Shown here: positions 43,693-53,063 of the stretch, one piece after another
Position numbering within the stretch: the first letter of the stretch is position 1
Layout: each line of letters begins with the position of its first letter
Assembly (NCBI GenBank): GCA_019637875.1
Contig: JAHBUW010000013.1
Span: 62,001-126,000, forward strand
Direction of reading: 5' to 3'
DNA: 64,000 nucleotides
From: Pseudobdellovibrionaceae bacterium
GTDB lineage: Bacteria > Bdellovibrionota > Bdellovibrionia > Bdellovibrionales > Bdellovibrionaceae
The notes under the pieces: model-generated
Databases searched by the model: none
What the model saw: only the letters and a program-made list of their open reading frames with translations
What the model was told of the DNA's origin: nothing
Position numbers and translations under genes: made by a program

Positions 43693-46671
43693 TTACTGAA
43701 GGCAGTCGTAGCTCAATTCATATTGAGCCGGGGGCAAGGTCGTGCCGAACGTGAGGCGGCGGCCGCTCAGGTTGTAGCCCGTCAGCACATTGCCGTTCAG
43801 CTTGATTTCGGGAGCAGGGGATCCCGTCTTCGCCACGGGGTTACAGTCAAGGTTGATCGACCGGATTTGGTCGAGCGTCTCTTGCCCCATGCTGCCGAGT
43901 TGATTGCCGTAGTCCGACTCACAAACGTTACCAACGATCCCGCCGGTTTTTTTCGAAAGATCGGCGTAAGTGATGCCGTGGCTTTCGTTTCCATCTTTAG
44001 CCAAGCATCCCGAGTCACCCGCTTTGACGATAATCGAGTGAAAGCTGAAGGATTTAGACGGCCATTTCGTTTTCACGAGATTGATCAAGGAGTCCGGCTT
44101 GTTCCAGTCTTTCGTTCCGTTCGACGGGGTCTCGTCTGCATCCGAAACGACTAGAACCGAAAGCGCGGCGTCGCTGCGGAAGAAATTCCGAGCGCGTACG
44201 CTACTGGTTGCGGTCCATTCGGCGGGATTCGAAGTTCCGCGCGTCACCGCGACGTAAGCCGATCCGATCCCCTGTTCGTATCCGGAAATATAACCTAAAT
44301 TTCCGTCGTAGTACTTTCCACCCGACTCCGTGACTTTGGTGAACTTGAGCGTATTTTCAAAAGCCGTTTGCGCGTTCGCGAAGTTCATCGAGCTATCGAG
44401 GAAGTAGGTTCCCGTGGGCATTCCGACGAAGTTGTGAAGATGGCCGTCAACCTCGTGGACCGGCGCGGTCTTACAGTCTTTCTTTTCGTCCGCGCAGCGA
44501 AGCGAGGTCGTGATCACGCCCACGCGCCAGTTCAGTTGGGCGTCTTTCAGCTTGCTCAGGAAGCTGCCGAAGCGGGCGCCGAGATTTTTGCGCTCGGTAT
44601 CCATGGAGCCCGAGATGTCGATGACCACGAGGACGTCGACTTTATCGGTCGCGGTCATATTGAACTTCTGTTTCACGAGAGTGGTCGCCAGTTCGACGCG
44701 CCAGTCGACGTTGATCGAGGAGCGGTGACCATGAATGTCCTCGGCTTCGATCACGTATTGGTAGTTGCCGACGTTGGCGAGCGAGACGTTGACTGTCGCT
44801 TCGTCACCGCAGTCCGCGAGCGCCCCTTGGAATCCGCAACGAATGTAACGGAAATCGCTGGCGTCGGTGATCCGGTACTGGATCAACGCTTCCGCGTTGT
44901 GTCCCACAACCTCGTCGGGCGTTTTCAGCAACGCGATTGAAGGCGTATTTGAGTCCACGAAAAACGAATGCGAGATCGCGTCCGAGATCAAACCGACGCT
45001 GTCGACCGACTTGACGGAGACGACATGGATGCCGTCTTCCAGATCTTTCAGTTCGAGGGGCGAGGCGCAAGCCGCCTCGGGTTGATTGTCGAGCTTGCAG
45101 AGGTATCCGCTGATGGTTCCGCCGTTAGGATCGCTTCCCTGGAAGGAGAGGGATGCGTTGGCCACCAAAACCGGGCTTGAAGGTGTTTGCGTGAAAAGGA
45201 TGCTGGGCTTGGTCGTATCAACGGTCCACGACGCACTGGCGGGGAGGCTATTGTTACCGGCTTTGTCGCGAGTCATGACGTGGAAGACGTGATTGCCGTC
45301 GCCAAGATTCAGTGTGGTGAAGCTTCCGGTGCAGTTTTGATAAGTGCCACCGTTAACGCTGCAGAAAGATTGTTGGACGCCGGCGCCGCCCTCGTCGGCG
45401 ACGTTGAAACTGATCGTCACCGATGTGTCTTTAATACGGCCGACCGGGGCCCGCGTAATCGAAACGGTCGGAACCGTCGTATCGATCAACCAGGAATAAT
45501 TTTGCGGCGAAGATCTGTTGCCGGCGCTGTCGATTGCCCGGACTTCGAAGGTGTGGCGTTGCGATGCAAGGCTATTCCGTGTGTAAGGAGGCGTACAAGG
45601 CGTGAAGGCTTCTGAGTTCAGGCGGCACTCGAACTTATCCAGCGCGACGCCTTCATCGATCCCCGTGAAGTAGAATGTGGCGCTGTTTTCTTTGGTCGGA
45701 TCTTGCGGCGCCGGTGACCCGATCGCCACGGTCGGAGCGGTCAAGTCGACGGTCCACTCATTCAGAGATGCCGCCGAGATATTGCCGGCACGATCACGCA
45801 CGCGGATCTGGAACTTGTGTTTGCCGGGACCGAAATTCGAGATATCAACGGGCGATTGGCAGACCTCGAAGGCGCCGTTATCCCGTCTGCATTCATAGGC
45901 TCCGGAGGCTTCGATACCGCTACCGTTGTCGGAGTCACGTCCGCTGAAAACGAATTTTGCGTTGCCATTTCCAAGGGTGCCGCTCGGAGCTTGCGACACG
46001 GTGATGGTGGGGGCAATGCGGTCCACCATGAAAGAGTCGCGTAATTTGGTCGAGCGATTACCGGCTTTATCGATGGCAACGATCTCCACGCTATGCGAGC
46101 CGTCGTTGAGGGAATGGGACTTCTGTCCGATCTGGCAAGCGGTAGTGAAACCTTCGCTGGAGTTACACTCCAGGGACGCGATTCCCGCGGCATCGTCTTC
46201 CGTTTTGATCTCGAAATAGACGGGGTTGGCATTGATGAAAGCTCCGGGCGTACGCGCGATTTGCACGACGGGTGGAGTTTTGTCGACTTTGATATCATCG
46301 TCAAAGCAGGGAGAGACGAAATTCGGGGTTTTCTTCGGCCGGTAGCGCGCATAGACGCGTCCGTCGGGATTACGCAAAGTCCAAGCTTTCACCGGGGCAT
46401 AGGCTTCCCAAACGCCGCCCGCTTCGCATGTCGGATCGTCCGTTACGTACATTTCATCCGCGTTCTCGTGGATCATACGAAGAGTGAGGGCCTCATTGTT
46501 GGTGTATTCCGCGCCATCATTAATGATGACTCCCCCAAGGATCAGGGACTGCTTCAGCTCCTCCGTGGAGAGCTCGAAGTTCTGAAGCGCGTAATTGGCG
46601 CAGTTCGTATACGAAACTGCGACGATCGGAATCGCCAGCATGACCGAAAGTTTGACGGTAAGACTACGCAT
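43693..46671 (-). CDS. Large surface protein: six Ig-like repeats plus von Willebrand A domain (paralogue 1)
   Basis: A 992-residue product from the ATG at 46671, which has GGGGGA 7-8 bases upstream (the frame is open to 46719). A signal-like hydrophobic segment ends at Cys24 in VSYTNCAN. A short unique domain follows, then six beta-sandwich repeats of about 85-90 residues (about 130-660) with the motif VDxTxPxVxI ... F.F.G.D ... ECR....F..C ... DRAGN.S and usually a Cys pair. From about 675 there is a vWA domain with the MIDAS motif DISGSM (Asp685). It is probably an adhesin-like or matrix protein; the vWA site would bind a metal-coordinated ligand. It is a tandem paralogue of the next gene. 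Confidence 0.85.
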   Translation of the reverse strand: MRSLTVKLSVMLAIPIVAVSYTNCANYALQNFELSTEELKQSLILGGVIINDGAEYTNNEALTLRMIHENADEMYVTDDPTCEAGGVWEAYAPVKAWTLRNPDGRVYARYRPKKTPNFVSPCFDDDIKVDKTPPVVQIARTPGAFINANPVYFEIKTEDDAAGIASLECNSSEGFTTACQIGQKSHSLNDGSHSVEIVAIDKAGNRSTKLRDSFMVDRIAPTITVSQAPSGTLGNGNAKFVFSGRDSDNGSGIEASGAYECRRDNGAFEVCQSPVDISNFGPGKHKFQIRVRDRAGNISAASLNEWTVDLTAPTVAIGSPAPQDPTKENSATFYFTGIDEGVALDKFECRLNSEAFTPCTPPYTRNSLASQRHTFEVRAIDSAGNRSSPQNYSWLIDTTVPTVSITRAPVGRIKDTSVTISFNVADEGGAGVQQSFCSVNGGTYQNCTGSFTTLNLGDGNHVFHVMTRDKAGNNSLPASASWTVDTTKPSILFTQTPSSPVLVANASLSFQGSDPNGGTISGYLCKLDNQPEAACASPLELKDLEDGIHVVSVKSVDSVGLISDAISHSFFVDSNTPSIALLKTPDEVVGHNAEALIQYRITDASDFRYIRCGFQGALADCGDEATVNVSLANVGNYQYVIEAEDIHGHRSSINVDWRVELATTLVKQKFNMTATDKVDVLVVIDISGSMDTERKNLGARFGSFLSKLKDAQLNWRVGVITTSLRCADEKKDCKTAPVHEVDGHLHNFVGMPTGTYFLDSSMNFANAQTAFENTLKFTKVTESGGKYYDGNLGYISGYEQGIGSAYVAVTRGTSNPAEWTATSSVRARNFFRSDAALSVLVVSDADETPSNGTKDWNKPDSLINLVKTKWPSKSFSFHSIIVKAGDSGCLAKDGNESHGITYADLSKKTGGIVGNVCESDYGNQLGSMGQETLDQIRSINLDCNPVAKTGSPAPEIKLNGNVLTGYNLSGRRLTFGTTLPPAQYELSYDCLQ

Positions 46672-46745
46672 GAAAGCATTCCCCCACGTACTGAACGTTT
46701 CGGTAATAATAGAGAGCAATATAAGTGCCTGTGTCAGACTGAATC

Positions 46746-46761
46746 TTTGACAGGCGTCAAA
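46746..46761. promoter_or_regulatory. Short inverted repeat upstream of paralogue 1
   Basis: TTTGAC-AGGC-GTCAAA, perfect 6-base arms, about 75-90 bases upstream of the start of paralogue 1 on the minus strand. It could be an operator; nothing else supports it. Confidence 0.25.
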
Positions 46762-46864
46762 CTCCTATATTCTCGTAGAACAGTTCGACGTCTCGATAGG
46801 GAACGTCGAACTTCTGAAATCGCCCACGAGATCGACGCTTCAATTCGAGACGTCGTCAGGCATT

Positions 46865-46893
46865 AAAAAAGCCATCCCGGTAGGGATGGCTTT
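46865..46893 (-). terminator. Terminator after paralogue 2
   Basis: On the minus strand, AAAGCCATCCC/GGGATGGCTTT (perfect 11-base stem, 4-base loop) followed by TTTTTT, 22 bases past the stop of paralogue 2. Confidence 0.93.
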
Positions 46894-46914
46894 GGGGAAG
46901 CCCCGTGTAAGGCC

Positions 46915-49824
46915 TTAGTCGGCCAAACAAGAGTACTTCAGCTCGTTCGCGCCCGGAGGCAGGTTCGCGGCGAAAGTGATCTTCAGGCCGCTGACCGAGT
47001 ATCCCGGAGCCGCGGCACCGTTCGAGGTGATGATCTGGACGTCGGGCTTGCCGTCGCCATTCGTATCGAGCGGAGCGCAATCCAGAGTCGCCGAACGGAC
47101 CTGGTCCACGGTCGCTTGACCGATGCTGCCCAACTGGCCCGAGTAATCGGCGGCGCAGACGCTGCCCACGACCCCGCCGGTCAGTGCCGACATCGTCTCG
47201 TAGTGGGTCCCGTACTGCTCGTTTCCTTGCAGCCCGTTGGGACGTGCGTACAGACATGCATCATCCCCCGATTTCACGACGATCGAGTGGAAAGAGAACG
47301 CTTTGTTCGGCCAACGATCGCGCACCAACGAGACGAGATGTTCGGGACGGTTCGCGTCTTCGCCAGCACCGCGATATGTTTCGTGCGCATCCGAAACCAG
47401 GACCACGGACAATGCGGCGGCGTCGTCGCGATAGAAGTTGCGGTTACGCGAGTTCGGCTCATCCGATTGGTTCCAGTAAACCGCACGGGCGATCGAGTAG
47501 TAAGTGGAGCGGATACCTTGCTCCCACGAGCTACCTTCCCAAGTCGGGCGTTGTACCGTTGCGGCGAATGCGGCCTTCGCTTGCGCGTAGTCCATCGACG
47601 AATCGATATAGTACCGGTTCGTTCCCTGCATTTTGATCAAACGACCCCAACGCAATTCCGAGTCATAGTCCATATCAGTTGTGATCACGCCGACGCGCCA
47701 GTCGAGGCCTTGCAGCTTGTCGAGCAGCGATCCGAAGCGCGCCGCCATGTTCTGCTGTTCGTACTCCATCGAACCCGAGTTATCGACGACGACGAGGACG
47801 TCGACTTTATTGTTCGAGTTCACCGAGATGTTTTGGGCGACGGGTTTCGCTTTAATCTCGACTTTCCAACGGATCTCCGCGACGGTGCGGTTACCGAGTT
47901 GGTCTTCCGCTTCGATGCGCGAAACGTACTCGCCGACTTCCAGATTCAAATTGATGTTCAGTTCGGCCGCGCAGTTGTCCAGCACGCCATTCAGTCCGCA
48001 CTTCACGGTTTTCACGCCCGAAATCGCGTCGGTGACTTGGTAGTGGATGGGCATGGGATCGCCCTTCTTCACGACCGAAGCGGGACGTTTCAGGATGTTG
48101 ATTTCGGGACCCTGAGTGTCGACGACCCACTGATACGACTTCACGTCCGAAACGTTACCGACATCATCGTAAGCACGCACTTGGAACAGGTGCGAACCAT
48201 CCACGACGTTGGAGTAAGTTTTGGGTGACGTGCAAGTACCGTAGCCACCGCCGTCGACTTGACATTCAATGCGGGCGATCGTTCCGCCGCCAGCATCCGT
48301 CGCGATGAACTCAAACGGTGCGACGTTGCTATTGGTCAACGAAGCGGGAGTTTTGGTGATGGTCACGACGGGTTTCTGAGTGTCGATAGTGTATGAGTGA
48401 GAAACGACCGAGCTTTCGTTGCCGGCGCGATCTTTCGCTTTGACTTCGAATTTATGCGTGCCGTCCGCGATGTTCGTGTACGACTTGATGTTCGAGCAAG
48501 ACTCCCAAGCTCCCGAGTCGTGGCGGCAGCTGACCGATTCAATGCCGCTACTGGGTGAAGGATCGGTCGCATTGAACTGGAAGGTGACATTTTTGTCGCG
48601 ACCACGGCCCGAGGGACCCGCGGTGATAACGACAAGGGGTTTCACGGTGTCGATCGTCCACTCATAGTTTGCGGGCGACGAGGGATTGTTCGCGCGGTCG
48701 TAACCGCGGACTTCTAATCTGTGCGTGCCATCGGGCAAGCTGACCGTGTCGTGGGGCGAGTTGCAAGATGTCCACGCCGAAGAGCTGCCGATACGGCACT
48801 CGAACTTCGTGATGGTCATGCCGCCGTCTTTGCCGGTGAACTCGAAGTTTCCGATAGGATCTTTCGAGAAAGCCGGAGGATTTTTAGTGATCTGGACCGA
48901 CGGCGCGGTCTTGTCGATTTCCCATTCGTAAGTCGCGGGATTCGATACGTTACCGGCACGGTCGTAAACGCGAACCGCGTATTTATTGTCGCCTTCGGGA
49001 AAGTTCGCGGTGACGGGGCTTGAACAAGCCGCGAATGCGCCGCCGTTGACGCTGCACTCATACTTTTCCACGCCCGAAAGCTTGTCTTCGCCGACGAAAG
49101 CGAATGTCGAGCTCGAGTCCGAAGTGATTGCCGGGGGCGTCTGTACGAAACGGACGGTCGGTTTGGTCAAGTCGATGGTGAAGCTGTCGTCGATCGGCTC
49201 GGATTTGTTGCCGGCGCGATCGGTTGCGGAAGCGCGAATCGTGTGGACACCTTCGACCAGGACGTGCTGCTTCAGATTACAAGCGGACTTCTTCCAGAGC
49301 GCGTTCGCGTCGCAGTCGACGTTGCCGACGCCGGAAAGGTTGTCCGAATAAGTGACTTCGAAACGGAAATTGGGAGTATTGAAGAACTGGCCGGCCTGAC
49401 GACCGAATTTCACGACGGGCGCGATATCGTCGTGGATAATCGAGTCCGCGTAACAGCCCGAAACGATTTCGGTCGATCCGGTTTCGCGATAGCGAACGAA
49501 GACTTTCCCTTCGGCATTGTTCGCGTCGAGCTTCCATTCCATATGAGGTTTGTAAGCTTCCCACTGGCCGCCGCTTTCGCAGTTGGGATCGTTGGTAATG
49601 TACATTTCTTCCGCGCTGTTGTGGATCAGGCGCAGGTTGACATCGACCTTATTCGTATAAGCCGCATCGTCGTTGATAACGATCCCGCCTTGATTGATCG
49701 CCAACTTCTTTTCTTCGGAGGACAATTCCATATTGTCGAACGCAACGTTCGAACAGTTGGTATATCCGATCGCGACGACCGGGATAGCCAATAGAATCGT
49801 GAATTTCATCATGAGCTGTTTCAT
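46915..49824 (-). CDS. Large surface protein: six Ig-like repeats plus von Willebrand A domain (paralogue 2)
   Basis: A 969-residue protein with the same layout as its downstream neighbour: signal-like segment ending at Cys24 in AIGYTNCSN, a unique N-terminal domain (to about 130), six Ig-like repeats at about 134-219, 220-304, 305-393, 394-482, 483-570 and 571-656 (typical motif DGTHxxEVRGYDRANNPSS and ECS....F..C), and a vWA domain with DNSGSM (Asp681, Ser683, Ser685). Near the C-terminus a DTNGDGKPD motif resembles a bacterial calcium loop. GGGGGA precedes the ATG. It has its own terminator, so the two genes are probably separate transcripts. Role inferred as surface binding. Confidence 0.86.
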   Translation of the reverse strand: MKQLMMKFTILLAIPVVAIGYTNCSNVAFDNMELSSEEKKLAINQGGIVINDDAAYTNKVDVNLRLIHNSAEEMYITNDPNCESGGQWEAYKPHMEWKLDANNAEGKVFVRYRETGSTEIVSGCYADSIIHDDIAPVVKFGRQAGQFFNTPNFRFEVTYSDNLSGVGNVDCDANALWKKSACNLKQHVLVEGVHTIRASATDRAGNKSEPIDDSFTIDLTKPTVRFVQTPPAITSDSSSTFAFVGEDKLSGVEKYECSVNGGAFAACSSPVTANFPEGDNKYAVRVYDRAGNVSNPATYEWEIDKTAPSVQITKNPPAFSKDPIGNFEFTGKDGGMTITKFECRIGSSSAWTSCNSPHDTVSLPDGTHRLEVRGYDRANNPSSPANYEWTIDTVKPLVVITAGPSGRGRDKNVTFQFNATDPSPSSGIESVSCRHDSGAWESCSNIKSYTNIADGTHKFEVKAKDRAGNESSVVSHSYTIDTQKPVVTITKTPASLTNSNVAPFEFIATDAGGGTIARIECQVDGGGYGTCTSPKTYSNVVDGSHLFQVRAYDDVGNVSDVKSYQWVVDTQGPEINILKRPASVVKKGDPMPIHYQVTDAISGVKTVKCGLNGVLDNCAAELNINLNLEVGEYVSRIEAEDQLGNRTVAEIRWKVEIKAKPVAQNISVNSNNKVDVLVVVDNSGSMEYEQQNMAARFGSLLDKLQGLDWRVGVITTDMDYDSELRWGRLIKMQGTNRYYIDSSMDYAQAKAAFAATVQRPTWEGSSWEQGIRSTYYSIARAVYWNQSDEPNSRNRNFYRDDAAALSVVLVSDAHETYRGAGEDANRPEHLVSLVRDRWPNKAFSFHSIVVKSGDDACLYARPNGLQGNEQYGTHYETMSALTGGVVGSVCAADYSGQLGSIGQATVDQVRSATLDCAPLDTNGDGKPDVQIITSNGAAAPGYSVSGLKITFAANLPPGANELKYSCLAD

Positions 49825-50137
49825 CGTTCCCCCAAGAAAAACACGTGTTCACAAGTCTTTCACAGCAAACTCGATGCCTGTACCACTCTGGACGATTCTT
49901 GAGTGTATAGGCCTTATCTTCGCGCTTAAGAGTTCAACGTCTCATCCGAGACCGATAAACTCCTGATTGTGTTTATCGGTTGAACAGGTCAAAAGCCCAA
50001 GGGATTTGGGCCGTGAAAAATCGGTGAAAGCCTTTTTAACGTGAGTACGGCGGCGAAATGGTGAGGGCCTGAGCGCGCGCGTCTCATCCCGGTGCGAAGT
50101 GGTGATCAGAAGTTCGCCGCCGTCGATGGTGACTCGA
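49825..50137. other. 313-base gap with an inverted repeat
   Basis: No gene is visible. At 49951-49980 there is a perfect 10-base inverted repeat (ACCGATAAAC/GTTTATCGGT, 10-base loop) with GTTCAAC further out pairing to GTTGAAC overlapping its right arm. It lies between the stop of the upstream minus-strand gene (50138) and the start of paralogue 2. The 10-base palindrome AACACGTGTT is at 49840-49849. I see no T-tract that would make the repeat a terminator. Confidence 0.5.
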
Positions 50138-51532
50138 TTAAAGACGACGCAGGCTGAACTTCTCGACCATCGAGAGCACGCCCTTGGGAAGGTACGTGTG
50201 ATAGTTCAAGCGAGCGTCCGCGACGACGACGCCCGCGATGCGTGAGCGGATCGCGGTGCCGAAGAAACGTCCGCCAACAAAGGACAGAGGAAATAGAACG
50301 ATTTCGGCGGTCAGCTGGTTCTGCGCGTCTTCCAGTGCGCCTTCGGATCCCGGAGCGAGGAAGAGAACGCTGCCCGCGCGGGTCTTCTGCGTTTGGTAGT
50401 TTTGGTAAGCATCCATGGCGAAGTAGGCTCCCGCGATGATGCCTAGCGGGTACGCCGCGATTCCCGGCATGAGGAACGAAGCCGCCAGCAGCGGAAGACC
50501 GACGGCGATGGCCGTGCCCAGCGCGCGGTTGGACTGCGTATAGATCAGCGACGTCGCGAGTCCGCAAAACTTGGGTTCTTCCATCAACGCGAATTCCACG
50601 TACGCCGAATACTGCAGAATCGTCCCCACGATTTCGTCGGTGCGACCAGCGGAGTTTTCGATGAACCCTGGGACCGCGAGGTCGCGCAAGTAACTCGTCA
50701 GCAAGTTCTTCTCGATGGTCGCGTTTTGTTCAAACTCCGAAAAGGCCGCGATCACCTCGTCGACGGTGGGATCAGCGTGGGTGAAGTACTGCAGAAAGGG
50801 CGCGGCGGCCATGAAGCTGCGATACTGTTGGAAGTGTTGGAAGCGGACTTGAATCAGACTGGCTTTGATGACCTGTCGTTCGCCCCAGCTTCCTGTGTAT
50901 TTCTCTTGCTTCCAGGCGGCGAGATGGTGACGAATGATCTCGTCTTCGTAAGACTTCAGGGTTTGCTTCGCCAGCGCGTATTCTTCTTGGTTCGTGCGCT
51001 CCCAGGACTTGAGCTTCACGGTGCCGATCGTGCGCATACGGTAGTTCGGCGTGGTATCCGTTTGACCGAAACCCGAATTAAGATCGCGGGGCGATTGCGC
51101 CACCGACAGGTGAAAACGGACATCCTTGATGAGTTGCGGGATTTGAAACTTCACGAAGGCTTGCAGTTCGGCGCAGTCCTCGGATCCGGCCTTCGCACCG
51201 CCGTGACATGCGCGCAGGTTTTCGACAAAGGTGAGATCGCGATCAAGTTTTTGAACGGCTAAATCGACGACATTCGACAGGAACGCGGCGGAGCGTTTTC
51301 CTTGAGCGTCGGCCTCGGGATAACTGCGTACGAAGAGCCCCGTGGACGGTCGGCCCTGCAAAGAGCCCGGGACTTGGCAGGCTTCGCTGAAAGGGGCCTT
51401 TTCCGGGGCGGGCGCGGGACGCGGACCGGTGCCGGGGCCCAAGGCCCAAACAGGCATGCCGAGGCCCACCACCACGCCGATGGCGAAGAGGGGAAGCAGA
51501 GCACGCCGTAGGGTGACCAGAGAAAGCGCCAC
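50138..51532 (-). CDS. Exported or membrane protein of unknown function
   Basis: A 464-residue product from the GTG at 51532, where GGAGG lies 9 bases upstream; the frame is open to 51640. A signal-like segment (LLPLFAIGVVVGLGMPVWA) is followed by a Pro-rich stretch, a long helical region (about residues 80-290) with an aromatic-rich centre (FQHFQQYRSFMAAAPFLQYF), and near residues 335-375 two hydrophobic segments (GTAIAVGLPLLAASFLM, YPLGIIAGAYFAM). No family recognised. Its start is 131 bases after the SdpI-family gene stop, so it may be a separate unit. Confidence 0.65.
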   Translation of the reverse strand: MALSLVTLRRALLPLFAIGVVVGLGMPVWALGPGTGPRPAPAPEKAPFSEACQVPGSLQGRPSTGLFVRSYPEADAQGKRSAAFLSNVVDLAVQKLDRDLTFVENLRACHGGAKAGSEDCAELQAFVKFQIPQLIKDVRFHLSVAQSPRDLNSGFGQTDTTPNYRMRTIGTVKLKSWERTNQEEYALAKQTLKSYEDEIIRHHLAAWKQEKYTGSWGERQVIKASLIQVRFQHFQQYRSFMAAAPFLQYFTHADPTVDEVIAAFSEFEQNATIEKNLLTSYLRDLAVPGFIENSAGRTDEIVGTILQYSAYVEFALMEEPKFCGLATSLIYTQSNRALGTAIAVGLPLLAASFLMPGIAAYPLGIIAGAYFAMDAYQNYQTQKTRAGSVLFLAPGSEGALEDAQNQLTAEIVLFPLSFVGGRFFGTAIRSRIAGVVVADARLNYHTYLPKGVLSMVEKFSLRRL

Positions 51533-51663
51533 GGGAAAATCCTCCGTGGGACCTTTGAGCAAGGCCCGTACCGGCAAAGAGGGGAGCGGCCTGCATTCTG
51601 TGAGAGGGGACGCTTTAGATTCCGTTTGCGAGGGCCGCAAAACCGGCCCTGTTCAAAAGTTGC

Positions 51664-52380
51664 TCAGGAGGGCTTCGGCGCGCGGGGGCGTTGGCCGCCG
51701 CGGCGGCGGCCCCGGCGGTGCGGTCCATCGCGCGGCGAAGGGGGGCCCTGACGTGAGAAGCGATACGAAATGATTGCGGGCACCACGATGGCCAAAAGCA
51801 AGAGGGCCAAAGAGACGGGGGGAATGGGCATGACGAAAGCGAACACGAGCGAAAGCACGCCGAAAACAATCATCCAGCGGTAATACAGGTCATGGGTCCG
51901 CCGCCAGACCGCACGATTTTGGTAATTCCAAGGGTAGCGAAATCCGATCCATGGATTCATCGGCATATGGCGCATCGATAATCCGAAGACGATCATGAAT
52001 AAACCCATCGAAATGAAGAGCATTTCATTCATGAGAAGACGATCCGGATAAACGCTGGTCAGAATCAGTCCCGCCTGAATTCCCAGAAGTAAAATACCGA
52101 TTGCGCCCAGGAATTTGCCGAGTGAAGGCGGACCATCGGGATCTCGCATCAATGCGGGATCCAGCTTCGCGAAGAAAGACATCAACACGATCAGAAAAAG
52201 GGACAAACCGGGAAGAATGAAAAGGCCGACGGCTTTCGGCGCTTCACGATCGGCTTGCCCTTGGATGTCGAAATGAATGGGAACTTGCTCGGGCATTTGC
52301 TTCCAGAAAAGAAGCGGAAGCGCGAATGACAGAACGGTGAGTAGCAACGCGGGAATCGAGGGGCGTAACAAAGCCTTCAT
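51664..52380 (-). CDS. SdpI-family membrane protein (DUF1648)
   Basis: A 238-residue integral membrane protein with about six helices. The N-terminal DUF1648 segment (PEQVPIHFDIQGQADR) and the central SdpI signature (WIGFRYPWNYQNRAVWRRTHD) are both present. SdpI in Bacillus gives immunity to a killing peptide; in other bacteria the family has no known role. The C-terminal 25 residues are Arg/Pro/Gly-rich and may be cytosolic. The start overlaps pgeF by 4 bases (ATGA). It is the last gene of the long minus-strand chain from rluD downstream. Confidence 0.82.
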   Translation of the reverse strand: MKALLRPSIPALLLTVLSFALPLLFWKQMPEQVPIHFDIQGQADREAPKAVGLFILPGLSLFLIVLMSFFAKLDPALMRDPDGPPSLGKFLGAIGILLLGIQAGLILTSVYPDRLLMNEMLFISMGLFMIVFGLSMRHMPMNPWIGFRYPWNYQNRAVWRRTHDLYYRWMIVFGVLSLVFAFVMPIPPVSLALLLLAIVVPAIISYRFSRQGPPSPRDGPHRRGRRRGGQRPRAPKPS

Positions 52381-53063
52381 GGTATGGATTCAAGCACAAT
52401 GAAACTGATCTGTCTTCCCGCATTTTCTCGGTCGCGGCGATGGGAGTGAAGTTCCTCGCTGCGATAGGTGTCGACCTCGAGGGTTTGGATTTGCAAATCC
52501 TTAATGCCGCATTCGCCCGCTTGCGCACGGAGGATTTTTTCCAGATCGATGCGGTACTGATCCTCGCCGATGGTTTCGATGATTTGCGTTGAGGCTAAGG
52601 CCGTCGACGCTTGCAAAAGATCGCGAGCGTCGTCGCGAACGACGAAGGATTCGCGTCGGATGTGGGGGCCAATCCAGATTTCAATTTTCGAGGGATCCCC
52701 GGTTGCTTCGATCGCGCGCTTTAAGCCATCGACGAAGATACGCTGGGCGACGCCTCGCCACCCCGCGTGCAGGGCCATGGCGAAACCCGGCGCCGTAATT
52801 AACAACGGCACGCAGTCGGCGGAAATCGAACATAAGGCGAAACCGGCGGTCCGTGTCCAGGATCCGTCCGCATCGACTTCGTAGTCCGTCGGTTGAAGAT
52901 TCTGTTCGACAATGTGTTTGCCGTGAACTTGTTTCGTCCGCAGAAAACGGTATTGAGGAAAATGCGCCTTGAGTTCGGCGAGCGCGGAGTGACGATTGCC
53001 GAAGAAGACCGTCAACCCGGGACGACGGGCGATCCAACCCGACGAGTGCTTTTCAAATCTCAT
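52377..53063 (-). CDS. pgeF: Purine nucleoside phosphorylase-like/PgeF laccase-domain protein
   Basis: A 228-residue multicopper-oxidoreductase-like protein (DUF152/laccase domain). GGAGGGCGCC precedes the ATG at 53063; the frame is open to 53180. Family landmarks are TKQVHGKH, the zinc-site Cys in SADCVPLLI and the His in HAGWRG. In E. coli, PgeF (YfiH) edits UDP-MurNAc-L-Ser formed by MurC misincorporation; homologues also phosphorolyse purine nucleosides. It follows rluD, whose end it overlaps by 11 bases, an arrangement found in many proteobacteria. Confidence 0.9.
   Translation of the reverse strand: MRFEKHSSGWIARRPGLTVFFGNRHSALAELKAHFPQYRFLRTKQVHGKHIVEQNLQPTDYEVDADGSWTRTAGFALCSISADCVPLLITAPGFAMALHAGWRGVAQRIFVDGLKRAIEATGDPSKIEIWIGPHIRRESFVVRDDARDLLQASTALASTQIIETIGEDQYRIDLEKILRAQAGECGIKDLQIQTLEVDTYRSEELHSHRRDRENAGRQISFIVLESIP

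Noticed and set aside
43693-49824. Surface-gene pair as a mobile island
   Set aside because: No integrase, transposase, flanking repeats or tRNA boundary was seen, and base composition looks like the neighbours.
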